64,000 bases of DNA, taken from assembly GCA_950106755.1 (NCBI GenBank), contig OX467083.1, forward strand, positions 45,522,555 to 45,586,554. Direction: 5' to 3'. Below, in pieces: positions 24,891-34,320 of this stretch; the first letter of the stretch is position 1, and every line of letters starts with the position of its first letter. Position numbers and translations under genes: made by a program. Below the pieces are notes generated by a model. That model worked only from the letters and a program-made list of their open reading frames with translations. It searched no databases and was not told where the DNA came from. Source of the stretch: Climacium dendroides. Its lineage: Eukaryota > Streptophyta > Bryopsida > Hypnales > Climaciaceae.

Positions 24891-27590
24891 ATGGGAGAGA
24901 GTGGAGGAGATTCTGGTCCTGGACCTGGTGGTACCAGGAATGATATGGAGAGGGTGCTTGGTGCTCTTGAGATGTTCATGGAGCATCAAAGAGTACAACC
25001 CATTGATACTTATGGGTCTACCAAGGCTCTTAAGGGCGTTGTTGATAAGATTGGGAGGTTTGATGGGAAAGATATTACGAAGTTTTTAAAGGTGTATCTA
25101 TGTGAGATGGAGGTGCATCTGGTTTCCGAAAACCGGATGATTCAGACTTTTGGTCTTGCTGTTGTGCCGGAGATTCGTGAGAGAATTCGAGAGATTATAT
25201 TGGATGGTGCTGTTGAGACATGGACTATTTTTGAAGAAAGATTGAGGGATGAGTTTTTTGAAGAGGATTCTGAAAGGATGACTAAAAGATCCTTTTTAGA
25301 CTGGGTGGAAGGACAACCTGGTAAAGATATGGGCCCAAATGAATTGCTTCGGGACTTCGAGAAGAAATATAATCAACTACCTATGGCAGAGAAGCACCTT
25401 CTAGATGCCAGGAAGGCAGAGCTGTTTCTTCAAGCAGCTGATGATCTCTTGGAAGACAGACTTCTTATTCTTCTTGGAGATCGGACTACTGAAGGAGGTT
25501 TTACAAATGATTGGAGGAGGGTTGAAGAGACTGTTGGTCTATTAGCCAAGCAACGACGAGTGAAAGGGAGAGGTTCTACTTTACAAGTGGTGCAGTCACC
25601 TCACACAGTCACGAAGGAACGTAAGGTATCATTTGCGCCATCAAACTCTCCATCTACTCTAAAGTCTATAAAACCAGTAAGTGAGGAAACCCTTGAAGAG
25701 CTTATCAAGGGTTTCAAAGAACTCAAGGTGGAAATGACTGAGTTGAGAAAGGCGCAAGCTTCTGGTTCTTCTCCTTCATCTGATAGTGGGAGGAAATATG
25801 TGAAGAGGTGTGTATTTTGCGATCATGTGATCAAAGAAGGTGAAGAGCACAGACTTCGTGATTGCAAGGAGCTTGATGAGACTATTAAGAAGGGAATTGT
25901 GTATTTCAAAGATGGCAAGCTTCATGATGCAGCAGTGGATTTACCTTTGTCTACTAACTTTGGCAAAGGAGGTATGAAGAAGCTTTTGGAAGATAAGGTG
26001 GGAAAATCTAGTACTTTGCTCGCAGAAGAGGTAACGAGTTACAGTATTGGAATTGATCGTTGTCTGGCGGTTAATGCTTCTAAAATTATGGATGTAGAGA
26101 TAATGAAAAGAGGAGCACATGCTATTAGGAGAGCCACTGGGTGGGAAGACTTAGTTGATGCCACCAGTATTAGAGCGTTTTTGGGTGAAGTACAAGGTGA
26201 CAATGAACAACATGAAGTCTCAGTTGAAGAGAAGAGAGGGAGGGTTGGTGAGGATAATAATGAAGAGCCAACATCTAAGAGAAGACCTCAAGGGCAAGCT
26301 AAGGCTCCTACAGAAGAGAGGCGTAAGGTTACTACGCGGGCAAAGACACCTAACCCTGCCTTTATACATCCTGGAGATGCACCGCTTCCTGATAGTGATT
26401 GGGGTCAGTCAAGTGGCAATGAGAAGGAAAGAGAGAAGGAGACTTCTATCAAGACCAAGGCAAAGGGACCTGCTTATAAGCTCCAATCTGATATTGAAAC
26501 TTCTATTGATTTAAAGGGAGTTTTGGAGGAGAGAATTCTTGATGCAAAAATTGAGTTTACACTCAGAGAAGCTCTTGGTATTGCAAAGAAGGATTTTCAT
26601 GAGTTGATTATTGATATTATCAAGAGGAAGAGGCAAATGACGGCTGAGACAGTTATGGTGGAGGCTTTGGATACGCATGTCACTGAAGAAGAAGAAACGG
26701 AGATTGGAGAAGTATTTGCTCTGATGGTTGAATCAAACAAGGAGGAGCAAGATGTTGTATTTAATGGAAGAGAGGAAGTGGAAGAAGGTCTTGATCTGAC
26801 TCTTGATGAACATGAGATTTTGCATATATTTATTAATGATTGTGTAAGTGAAATGGAAGGAGGTGTTGTTGCGGCAAAGAGTCTTGTAGTGAATGATGGT
26901 ACTATGGCCAAGAGTTTAGAAGGGGTGAGCAACTTTGAGACCAAGGTTGGGTCAATGGAGCGTATTATAAAAACGGAAGAGATGAAAGATAATATGGTCT
27001 CAATGGTGTTGTGCGAAGAGAGACTTCAAATGGAGGCCAATACCTTTGATTGTGCCATTGATTCATCAATGGACAGGGAGGATGGAGAAAAGTCAGAATT
27101 CTTTCAACCATTTTGGGCAAGGGCTACTACAGAAACGCGGGTGAGGCTTGGAGACCATGACGAATTAATTTTGGCCCTTGTAGACCATGGTTCAGAGATT
27201 AATATTATGTCTCGACAGGTCTATGAGAAGGGCAAATGGCCAATTGATATCCATCATGGTTGGGTGATGAGAGCGGCCAATAACGGTCGCAGTCAGTTAT
27301 ACGGAGCTTGTCCATCAATTCGTGCTAGGATTGGAGATGTGGAAGTGGAGCAGAATTTCTTTGTATCAAATCAAGGAGCATATCCAGTTATACTAGGCCA
27401 ACCATATATTACCGCCTCAAGAATGGAGACCAAAGTATTGGATGATGGATCTCATTATGCACGAATTCGAAGTCTTGATGGTAAAAAGTCTGTTCAATTC
27501 TTGACAGTGAAGCCTGAGAATGAAAGGCATCGACTTCAACTCAGAGAAGGGCCACTGAAATTTCGCTCTCATGACTTTGAGGATTTCTAG
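24891..27590 (+). CDS. gag: gypsy Gag-protease polyprotein
   Basis: An 899-aa polyprotein, capsid region first. The N-terminal 250 residues contain a retrotransposon Gag-like domain (FEERLRDEFFEEDSERM; FLDWVEGQPGKDMGPNELLR). A zinc-knuckle-like motif follows near residue 306 (C-V-F-C...H-R-L-R-D-C) with a spacing of C-x2-C-x9-H-x4-C, longer than the usual C-x2-C-x4-H-x4-C. A long charged linker leads to a C-terminal aspartic protease near residue 765 (ALVDHGSEINIMSRQVY, then VILGQPYI). The active-site triad reads D-H-G rather than the usual D-T/S-G. I chose the ATG at 24891, 51 bp inside the LTR edge. The gag stop (27588-27590) overlaps the upstream end of the open pol frame by 10 nt. Confidence 0.85.
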   Translation: MGESGGDSGPGPGGTRNDMERVLGALEMFMEHQRVQPIDTYGSTKALKGVVDKIGRFDGKDITKFLKVYLCEMEVHLVSENRMIQTFGLAVVPEIRERIREIILDGAVETWTIFEERLRDEFFEEDSERMTKRSFLDWVEGQPGKDMGPNELLRDFEKKYNQLPMAEKHLLDARKAELFLQAADDLLEDRLLILLGDRTTEGGFTNDWRRVEETVGLLAKQRRVKGRGSTLQVVQSPHTVTKERKVSFAPSNSPSTLKSIKPVSEETLEELIKGFKELKVEMTELRKAQASGSSPSSDSGRKYVKRCVFCDHVIKEGEEHRLRDCKELDETIKKGIVYFKDGKLHDAAVDLPLSTNFGKGGMKKLLEDKVGKSSTLLAEEVTSYSIGIDRCLAVNASKIMDVEIMKRGAHAIRRATGWEDLVDATSIRAFLGEVQGDNEQHEVSVEEKRGRVGEDNNEEPTSKRRPQGQAKAPTEERRKVTTRAKTPNPAFIHPGDAPLPDSDWGQSSGNEKEREKETSIKTKAKGPAYKLQSDIETSIDLKGVLEERILDAKIEFTLREALGIAKKDFHELIIDIIKRKRQMTAETVMVEALDTHVTEEEETEIGEVFALMVESNKEEQDVVFNGREEVEEGLDLTLDEHEILHIFINDCVSEMEGGVVAAKSLVVNDGTMAKSLEGVSNFETKVGSMERIIKTEEMKDNMVSMVLCEERLQMEANTFDCAIDSSMDREDGEKSEFFQPFWARATTETRVRLGDHDELILALVDHGSEINIMSRQVYEKGKWPIDIHHGWVMRAANNGRSQLYGACPSIRARIGDVEVEQNFFVSNQGAYPVILGQPYITASRMETKVLDDGSHYARIRSLDGKKSVQFLTVKPENERHRLQLREGPLKFRSHDFEDF

Positions 27591-30500
27591 AGAGCACGCG
27601 CGGAGTATGGGGGTCCGCGGGTGCACATGAATCTAGAAGTCTAAAATTCCCCGGTGTACATACTATTGAGAGTGGAATTTTGGGTATGACAGAGTGTGGG
27701 TTTGTGCGGTTTGTGTGTATTGGAGATTTAGACCGTATATATAAGAAGGTTGTGAGAAAAATGGAGAATAATTTGAGGAGTATGAACTTACTTTTGGACG
27801 AAGAAAGCATTCATGGAGTCTATGAAGAGAAAGGTATGACGGATAATGTAATGCAATTTTTGAAGACATTGGAAATGTATGGAATGGAGGGTGATACTAT
27901 TGACGTTGTGATCAGCATACATTCGCAAACATTATATGATGAAATCTTCAAGGCGATGTCATTATTTGATGAATGTAGGAGCTATGGATTGAAAAAGGAA
28001 GTTGCTGTATATACAAAGTACAAAACAGTGGCGAAGAAGGTGAAGCCAGTAGCGACACAATTACCATCGGATATTGATAAGCATATTAGACAAGCGGAGA
28101 AAGAGCCAAGTCTTAGAGGTTTAAAGAAGATTGGTCATGTATTTACGGAGGAAACATTAGCAAGTCTCAAGATTGGAGGAGATGGATTTTTATTGGAGTT
28201 GGAGAGAAAGAAATTTCGAGACATGCTTTCTACTCATGGAAAGGCATTTGCTTCTTCATCAGATGAAATCGGATGTGTGCATCCAAGTGTGGTTGCACCA
28301 ATGGTTATATTCACAGTTCCGCATGTGCCATGGGATTTGAAACCTATACCGGTTCCACGAGCTTTGCTCCCCAAGTTGATTGAATTATTGAAAGAGAAGG
28401 TGCGCATGGGGATACTAGAGCCTTCGATGGCTCCATATTCTAATCGATGGTTTACTGTGCCTAAAAAGTCTGGAGCATTGCGATTTATTCAAGATATGCA
28501 GCCAGCTAACAAGGTAACCATACGAAACAAAGGATCGGGGCCTATTGTTGATGAAGTAGCAGAAGCGTTTGCGGGGCATGCTATTTACTCTATTGGAGAT
28601 TTGTATTCGGGTTATGATCAATTCCAACTTGCATTTGAGAGTAGGGATTTGACAACTATGAAAACTCCACTTGGGTTGGTTAGAATGTGTACATTGCCTC
28701 AAGGTGCTACCAATTCGGTAGCACATATGCAGAATGCTATGAATCAAATTTTGAAGGAGTTTGTACCACACAAAACTATACCGTTTATAGATGACATTCC
28801 TATTAAAGGATGTGAAGAGGCAAACAGAGATTGTAGTATTCAAAATGATGGATGTAGAACATTTGTGAGTGAGCACATTAGAGATGTAGACAACATCTTG
28901 AGCAGATTAGAAGAGGTGAATCTAACTCTTTCTATTGAAAAATCTAGATTTGGAACCAATGAGATTTTGGTTGTTGGACACCAATGTGGATGGTATGGGA
29001 GGAAACCTAACCCTGAAAAAGTAGATGCTATTGGCAAGATGAAGGCTTGTAGCAATACTACTGAAGTAAGGAGGTTTCTAGGAGCATGTGTCTTTTATCA
29101 GATTTGGATACCACATTTTGCTCATATATCAGAAGCCCTTTATAAGCTATTGAGAAAAAAGAACAAGTTTGTTTGGAAACATGAGCAAGATTTGGCAATG
29201 AAAGAATTGAAGAACATCTTGCAGTCGCCGCCAATTTTGAAGCAGGTTGAATATGAAAGTGGAAGACCGGTGATTGTAACAGTTGACACAAGTCCAATAG
29301 CCATAGGGTGGGCTGTTGGCCAAAATGATGCAGAAGGAAATCGATTTGCTATCCGGTTTGGAGCAAGGATACTTACTGAGCGTCAAAGAGCTTATCCACA
29401 AGTTAAGAGGGAGCTTTGGGGTGTGCTTACAGCTTTGAAAGCAGAAAGAAATTATATCATTGGTGCTGATGTTGTATTGGAGACGGACTGTTTACCTCTT
29501 TTGGGTATGATTTCTAATTGCAATTCACCAAATATTGCAATGCTTCGATGGATAGCGTACATCAAGTCATTGAATCCAATTTTAAAGCACATTACGGGCA
29601 AGATGAACCCTGTGGCGGATATGTTGTCAAGAGCCAAATACTTTGATGAAGAAGAAATAATGAGTTATGAAAAAGATGAAGATATTGAAGATGAAGGTTA
29701 TGTATTGGCTACAGACATACAGAGTGGGGTTAATGAAGCATTGCCATTCAGAGAAGAGCTTTACAACGGAAGATTAAGGGATATTGGATTCTATATAAGT
29801 ACTTTGGAGAGGCAAGAAGGATGGACGGACAAAGCTTTCAAAGACATCCGACATCAATCTTATGGGTATCTTTTGCAAGATGGTTTTTTATGGAAGAAGG
29901 CAAAGAGAACTGATGGGTTGCCATTAAGAGTGATTGATGATTTTGAAACTAAAAACCAAGTGCTTCGAGAGTTTCATGATGCTCTTTGGGCTGGTCATAG
30001 AGGAATTTGGGCCACTTATACTAAGATCAAAGAGCGGTATTGGTGGAAGGGTTTATATAAAGATGTGGAGGAGTTTGTTGCTTCATGTGTTACATGTCAA
30101 CTTCAATCAAAGATTCGATATAGAGATGAGTTACATCCTACTTATCCTCCTTCTATCCATTTTCAGTGGGTGATTGATTTGGTTATAATGCCACCTGGAG
30201 TTTGGGGTATGAGATATCTTGTTTTGGCAAGAGAAGAGCTTTCAAATTTTGTTGAGGGAAGAGCGTTGAGAACCAAAACCACTGAAGCAGTTTGCCGGTT
30301 TATACTTGAAGATATTTTCAGTCGATATGGGAGTATTGGTCAGATGAGAGCTGATAGAGGAGAATTGGATGTTGTTGAAGCGCGAAATTTCTTTGAGAGA
30401 TATGGAGTGAAGTTGAGATTAACAACTGCTTACAATCCCGAGGCCAATGGCAAGAGTGAAAGGGGTCATCCTCCTATTATTCATGCATTGGTTAAGGCTT

Positions 30501-31135
30501 GTAAAGGGAAGGCCAATATATGGCCTAAACTACTTCCGTTTTCTTTGTGGGCTGATAGAACCACTCATAGTACAGTTACAGGTTATATGCCCATTGAACT
30601 TATGCATGGACACAAGCCTATGATGCCTGGAGAAGAGTCTATTCCAACTTGGGTGTTTCTATCTTGGGAGGATAATATTACAAGAGAGAGGTTATTGGAG
30701 ATCCGTATTCAACAGCTTGGAAGATTGCCAGAGGATATGGAGATTGCACTTGAGAGACTCAAAGTTGCTAGGCTTGGGAATAAGGAAAGATTTGATAAAA
30801 CTCATCGTTTAAGAATAAAGGAGATTGAAGAAGGAGATTGGGTATTGATGTTCGATAGTACATTGGAGAATCAACATAGTACGGTGAAGAAGTTTTCACG
30901 AAGATGGTTTGGGCCTTATGTTGTTATGAAGAAGAATGGAAACGCCACTTATACACTCCGTGAGTTAGATGGTACTATGTTGAGAATTCCAGTAGCAGGT
31001 AAACGAATCAAAGCATTTCGAAGGAGAGATGGGAGATTTGATTCAAATGACTTGCATTTGATTTTCAATCCACAAATGGCACAAGAAGATATTGGAGATG
31101 ATGATGATGTTTATCTTGGGGATGATCATAGATAA
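27581..31135 (+). CDS. pol: gypsy Pol: reverse transcriptase, RNase H, integrase
   Basis: The frame is open from 27581, ten bases before the gag stop and in the -1 frame; the first ATG is at 27686, giving about 1,149 aa from there. The RT shows WFTVPKKSGALRFIQDMQPAN, LYSGYDQFQLAFESRD, TLPQGATNS and the catalytic box PFIDDI near residue 368. RNase H has VTVDTSPIAIGWAVG, an E in VKRELWGVL and ETDCLPLL. Integrase has an H-H-C-C zinc region (HRGIWATYTKI ... CVTCQL) and D, D, E residues (WVIDLV, RADRGELD, GKSERG), followed by a GPY/F-like motif (RRWFGPYVV) and no chromodomain. It encodes the replication and insertion enzymes. No frame damage is visible. Expression probably needs a -1 frameshift at the gag stop or reinitiation at 27686. 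Confidence 0.9.
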   Translation, partial: GFLESTRGVWGSAGAHESRSLKFPGVHTIESGILGMTECGFVRFVCIGDLDRIYKKVVRKMENNLRSMNLLLDEESIHGVYEEKGMTDNVMQFLKTLEMYGMEGDTIDVVISIHSQTLYDEIFKAMSLFDECRSYGLKKEVAVYTKYKTVAKKVKPVATQLPSDIDKHIRQAEKEPSLRGLKKIGHVFTEETLASLKIGGDGFLLELERKKFRDMLSTHGKAFASSSDEIGCVHPSVVAPMVIFTVPHVPWDLKPIPVPRALLPKLIELLKEKVRMGILEPSMAPYSNRWFTVPKKSGALRFIQDMQPANKVTIRNKGSGPIVDEVAEAFAGHAIYSIGDLYSGYDQFQLAFESRDLTTMKTPLGLVRMCTLPQGATNSVAHMQNAMNQILKEFVPHKTIPFIDDIPIKGCEEANRDCSIQNDGCRTFVSEHIRDVDNILSRLEEVNLTLSIEKSRFGTNEILVVGHQCGWYGRKPNPEKVDAIGKMKACSNTTEVRRFLGACVFYQIWIPHFAHISEALYKLLRKKNKFVWKHEQDLAMKELKNILQSPPILKQVEYESGRPVIVTVDTSPIAIGWAVGQNDAEGNRFAIRFGARILTERQRAYPQVKRELWGVLTALKAERNYIIGADVVLETDCLPLLGMISNCNSPNIAMLRWIAYIKSLNPILKHITGKMNPVADMLSRAKYFDEEEIMSYEKDEDIEDEGYVLATDIQSGVNEALPFREELYNGRLRDIGFYISTLERQEGWTDKAFKDIRHQSYGYLLQDGFLWKKAKRTDGLPLRVIDDFETKNQVLREFHDALWAGHRGIWATYTKIKERYWWKGLYKDVEEFVASCVTCQLQSKIRYRDELHPTYPPSIHFQWVIDLVIMPPGVWGMRYLVLAREELSNFVEGRALRTKTTEAVCRFILEDIFSRYGSIGQMRADRGELDVVEARNFFERYGVKLRLTTAYNPEANGKSERGHPPIIHALVKACKGKANIWPKLLPFSLWADRTTHSTVTGYMPIELMHGHKPMMPGEESIPTWVFLSWEDNITRERLLEIRIQQLGRLPEDMEIALERLKVARLGNKERFDKTHRLRIKEIEEGDWVLMFDSTLENQHSTVKKFSRRWFGPYVVMKKNGNATYTLRELDGTMLRIPVAGKRIKAFRRRDGRFDSNDLHLIFNPQMAQEDIGDDDDVYLGDDHR

Positions 31136-31159
31136 CCTTGGCACATACCAGAGGATGTG

Positions 31160-31178
31160 CAGGTTTAGAAGGGGTGAA
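31160..31178 (+). promoter_or_regulatory. gypsy polypurine tract
   Basis: A purine-rich stretch (TAGAAGGGGTGAA) directly before the 3' LTR, the expected position of the plus-strand primer. Confidence 0.6.
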
Positions 31179-33928
31179 TGTCGTGTTGTAAATAGGTGTG
31201 GTGTTTAAAAACTACGAAAAGAACTCTTTAGAACGTCAATGGAGTATAAGGATTGAGTTAGAAAAGGTGGGGTCGTGGAGAAATCCACGGTTTGGGTTTT
31301 GTACTACATCTTGTCGCTTAGCTCAGGGGAAGTAGGAGGCTGGCTGGCTGGTTATTTCCTGCCTTCACTAGCGGTGCCAAGTTGCCGCTGCTCAGATTGA
31401 TTCAACGGGCCCGATGGTATTCGAACCCGGAACCAGTCGACAACTAACGGGGACTTCAACAACCAGCCAAGTCCGCAACTTGGCGTTGATTGTTAGCCCC
31501 ACAACGGTTTTATACCGTTGATGGTTGCATCGTGTGGTATCAGATGAACGAAGCAGTGTACCTTGATCCATTTCTACATAGGTTTTCTTTTGAGACAAAA
31601 ACATATACCTATAAATATTTGACTTGGAATTGGTTAGTTGGAATTAGCTTCTCAATGAAGCTATTAGTTTTGTATAAAGGGAATGGGTTACATTCCTTGG
31701 TTTAGAAGAACCTGTTTAGGCTTTGATTTTGGATTCAGTTATTTGTAGTGATGGATTCGCAGAATCTTGAGGATTGGGAGCTACCATTATCTCAACCGCT
31801 GTTTGATCCTGATTTGCCTTCTACTTCAAGACGTCGTTCACGCGATGAAGTTGAGCCTTCTGAGCGTTGTGTTCAACCGCGAACAGATCCAGACCCAAGT
31901 AATTTTCAATTTGCAGCTGCAAGTATTCAACTTGATACCAGGGCCTTGGTTATTGTTTTGGAGGCTGAATCTACGCTTTCTGGAGATCATCAAATGATAT
32001 TTGAAGGACGTTTTGAGAATAACGCTGAAAGGCAGATGGTTAGTCGCATTTCAAGTGAGGTTGGGCATCGCCTTTGGCTTCAAGGGCAACTCAGTCATTT
32101 GAGCAGTCAACGGAGGGCTAGTTTCATTTCCGAAGTAGTTCTTCAAATCCTTGAGTTTTTACATGTTTAGTCATTTATTTCCTCTTAAAATACCTTTAAG
32201 AGCGGTTGATTTGTATTCCAATGTTTTTTTATGTTGAGTTTAGAGGAACCTTAACTTGTTCTAAAGTTCCTACAATAAGTTGTGAGAAGGGTTTTTTTTT
32301 CCTACTTGGTTTTTCCCTTCTAGTTGAATTTCTAAGATTTTAGTAAATGAATAGAAGATGTAGTGGAGATAAGAGGGAGTAGTACCTCAACCAATGGGCT
32401 TCTAGATGCCTTATGGGTCAAGTCATGGGCTGATGTGGTCCTTAGGAGAGGAGATAAGGAAGGAGGGAGCTTCCTCCTCCGTCTCTTCTTTTTTTTGTAT
32501 GTTGTTATGGAAAAAGAAAAAAGTTTTTGCATACTGTGATTTTCGAGCGACTAAGGCTTTGTGTAGGAGACGAATTTTGATTTGAGATTTGGCAGAGTTG
32601 CACACCTTGTTCTTGCGCTTCTTTTGGCACTAGTTTCACTTGATTTGGAGTTGTTATGAGAAAGTTATGAGTAAAAGAGTGAGGGAAGGTCTGCTGCTAT
32701 CCGATTAGAGAAGTGGAGACTTCGAGCCTCTCCTGCAGACTCAATATTTCTTGTATTCAAGTGAAATTTAGAGGAAGTGTAGGTCTTATTGTTAGCTTTT
32801 CAAAAAGCTATCACACTTGTAAATTGAGTTTGTGAAACAAAAGTTATAGACAGAAATGTGAAGGAGTGATAGGAAGGAGATGAAGTTAGAGACCGCTTCT
32901 ACAAACTTTAGTTTTGAATTTGGAGTGTCATAGAACTTAGGTAGGGTGGAATTTGGAATTGAACATTTGGTGTAGAGTTTTAAGGCAAGTTAGGATTCCA
33001 ACCTTTCAAGTTTCAAGAGTTTTAGAGTATTATTGAACATTTTGTGGCCGAAACTAGCACATGTACATTCAGCTGCCAAGCAAATTTGAAGTGCTTAAGT
33101 TTGGGGTGCTATAGAAGGAGGAGTATTTGGAATTTTGAGTTCAGTTTTGGAGGAGATCTTTATGATACTTTAAGCTTTTCAAAGACTCAAATATCAAGCA
33201 ATTTGGAGCGTTTTTGAGCATTTTATGTCTTACAAGGTGTATGCATGTTCGGTTGCCAAGGGATTTTGGAGCACCAACTTTGAAAGACTATAACTTATGA
33301 CTTGTAAGTTCGATTCTGTTGAAATTTGGAGGAAGAGTAGATGGTGTTGTTAGCTTTTCAAAAACTTATAACACACTTCATTTGAGATTATGATGTGTTT
33401 GGAGCATCCATTTTAGTGTTGCTGCTTTCTTCAAGAGTTTCAAGGCTTGCGGTTTTGATTCCTACTTCATTTAGAACCACACAAACACTTGTATTAATAT
33501 TTATACGGTGTATATACGGTCTATTATATACGTATTCTACATATTCATATACACATATTTATACGTATATACGTACACGAATTTTATGCGTATTTTATAC
33601 TTGTATTGTACGACTATACGTACACGACTTTTATACATATTGTATATTTGGTATAAAGACGTTTGTATTTGAATACAAGTATTTCTACCTATACTTGTAT
33701 ACATACTCTTGCGTATTCAAGATTATTCTTTTACCTTGATGGTTCATCCATTTATTTACGGACAGCTTTAGTTCCCTCCACTTGAAGTATTATCATCTAT
33801 TGTATTCTCTTAGTTTGGTGTTATAAATCAAAGACCTGACTTTGTTTTCACTTGCTCCCAAACCTAATCACTTCTAGTTGCAGCAAAAAACCCTGTGTTT
33901 CCCCTAAGCAAACTCTTATTACCCGACA
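31179..33928 (+). repeat. gypsy 3' LTR
   Basis: Same length and termini as the 5' LTR, with only two mismatches seen (A at 32499, T at 33560). It is followed by the ACGA target duplication. Confidence 0.92.
31751..32170 (+). CDS. second copy of the LTR-encoded 139-aa ORF
   Basis: Identical in translation to the ORF in the 5' LTR at 22662-23081 and intact. No family is recognised. Being in the 3' LTR it would be copied into both LTRs at each new insertion. Confidence 0.4.
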   Translation: MDSQNLEDWELPLSQPLFDPDLPSTSRRRSRDEVEPSERCVQPRTDPDPSNFQFAAASIQLDTRALVIVLEAESTLSGDHQMIFEGRFENNAERQMVSRISSEVGHRLWLQGQLSHLSSQRRASFISEVVLQILEFLHV

Positions 33929-34320
33929 ACGATTAGATTGCAACCTTGCCACTTACTGCCCAAACGGCCATACTAAGTGTGTCATCGGGCCGCATGAAAA
34001 ATACAGTTCAGTACTCGTCTTCACAAGAGATGCACAATGCAAGAGCCACAAATGTATACACCTACTATCAAACTTCATGAATCCTTCATAGAGCATTGCT
34101 TTTCTTCAGTAGCTAGCTACTACAATTTTGCTGGGATTTTTAGAACCCTCTGCATGGTAGTTATGACCTCTTCATGTCACTGTATCATAGTTGCCCGTCA
34201 AGGTCAATAACAGCAAATGATCGGTCAAAACTTATAATCTCTGAGGACTTTTACAATTTGAACAAATTCACTTCTTATTTTGTTGATTTCTAGGATGAGA
34301 CACAAGATCCTACAGTTACT
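33929..34320. other. unique-looking spacer between gypsy and CACTA
   Basis: It starts with the gypsy target duplication (33929-33932) and ends with ACT (34318-34320), the exchanged CACTA target site. No gene is supported. Confidence 0.5.

Larger units (their letters stand above)
22090..33928 (+). mobile_element. young Ty3/gypsy-type LTR retrotransposon, complete
   Basis: An 11,839-bp element with two 2,750-bp LTRs (22090-24839, 31179-33928), both starting TGTCG and ending CGACA. The target duplication is ACGA (22086-22089 and 33929-33932), 4 bp. I noticed only two differences between the LTRs (G23410/A32499 and C24471/T33560), so insertion is recent. The interior holds gag-protease (24891-27590) and pol (to 31135) with the order RT, RNase H, INT, as in Ty3/gypsy. 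Both are open and catalytic residues look intact, so the element may still be active. It lies inside the inferred inverted segment. Confidence 0.92.

Noticed and set aside
28415..28876. 153-codon minus-strand ORF opposite gypsy pol
   Set aside because: Shadow of the reverse transcriptase frame; no independent motif.
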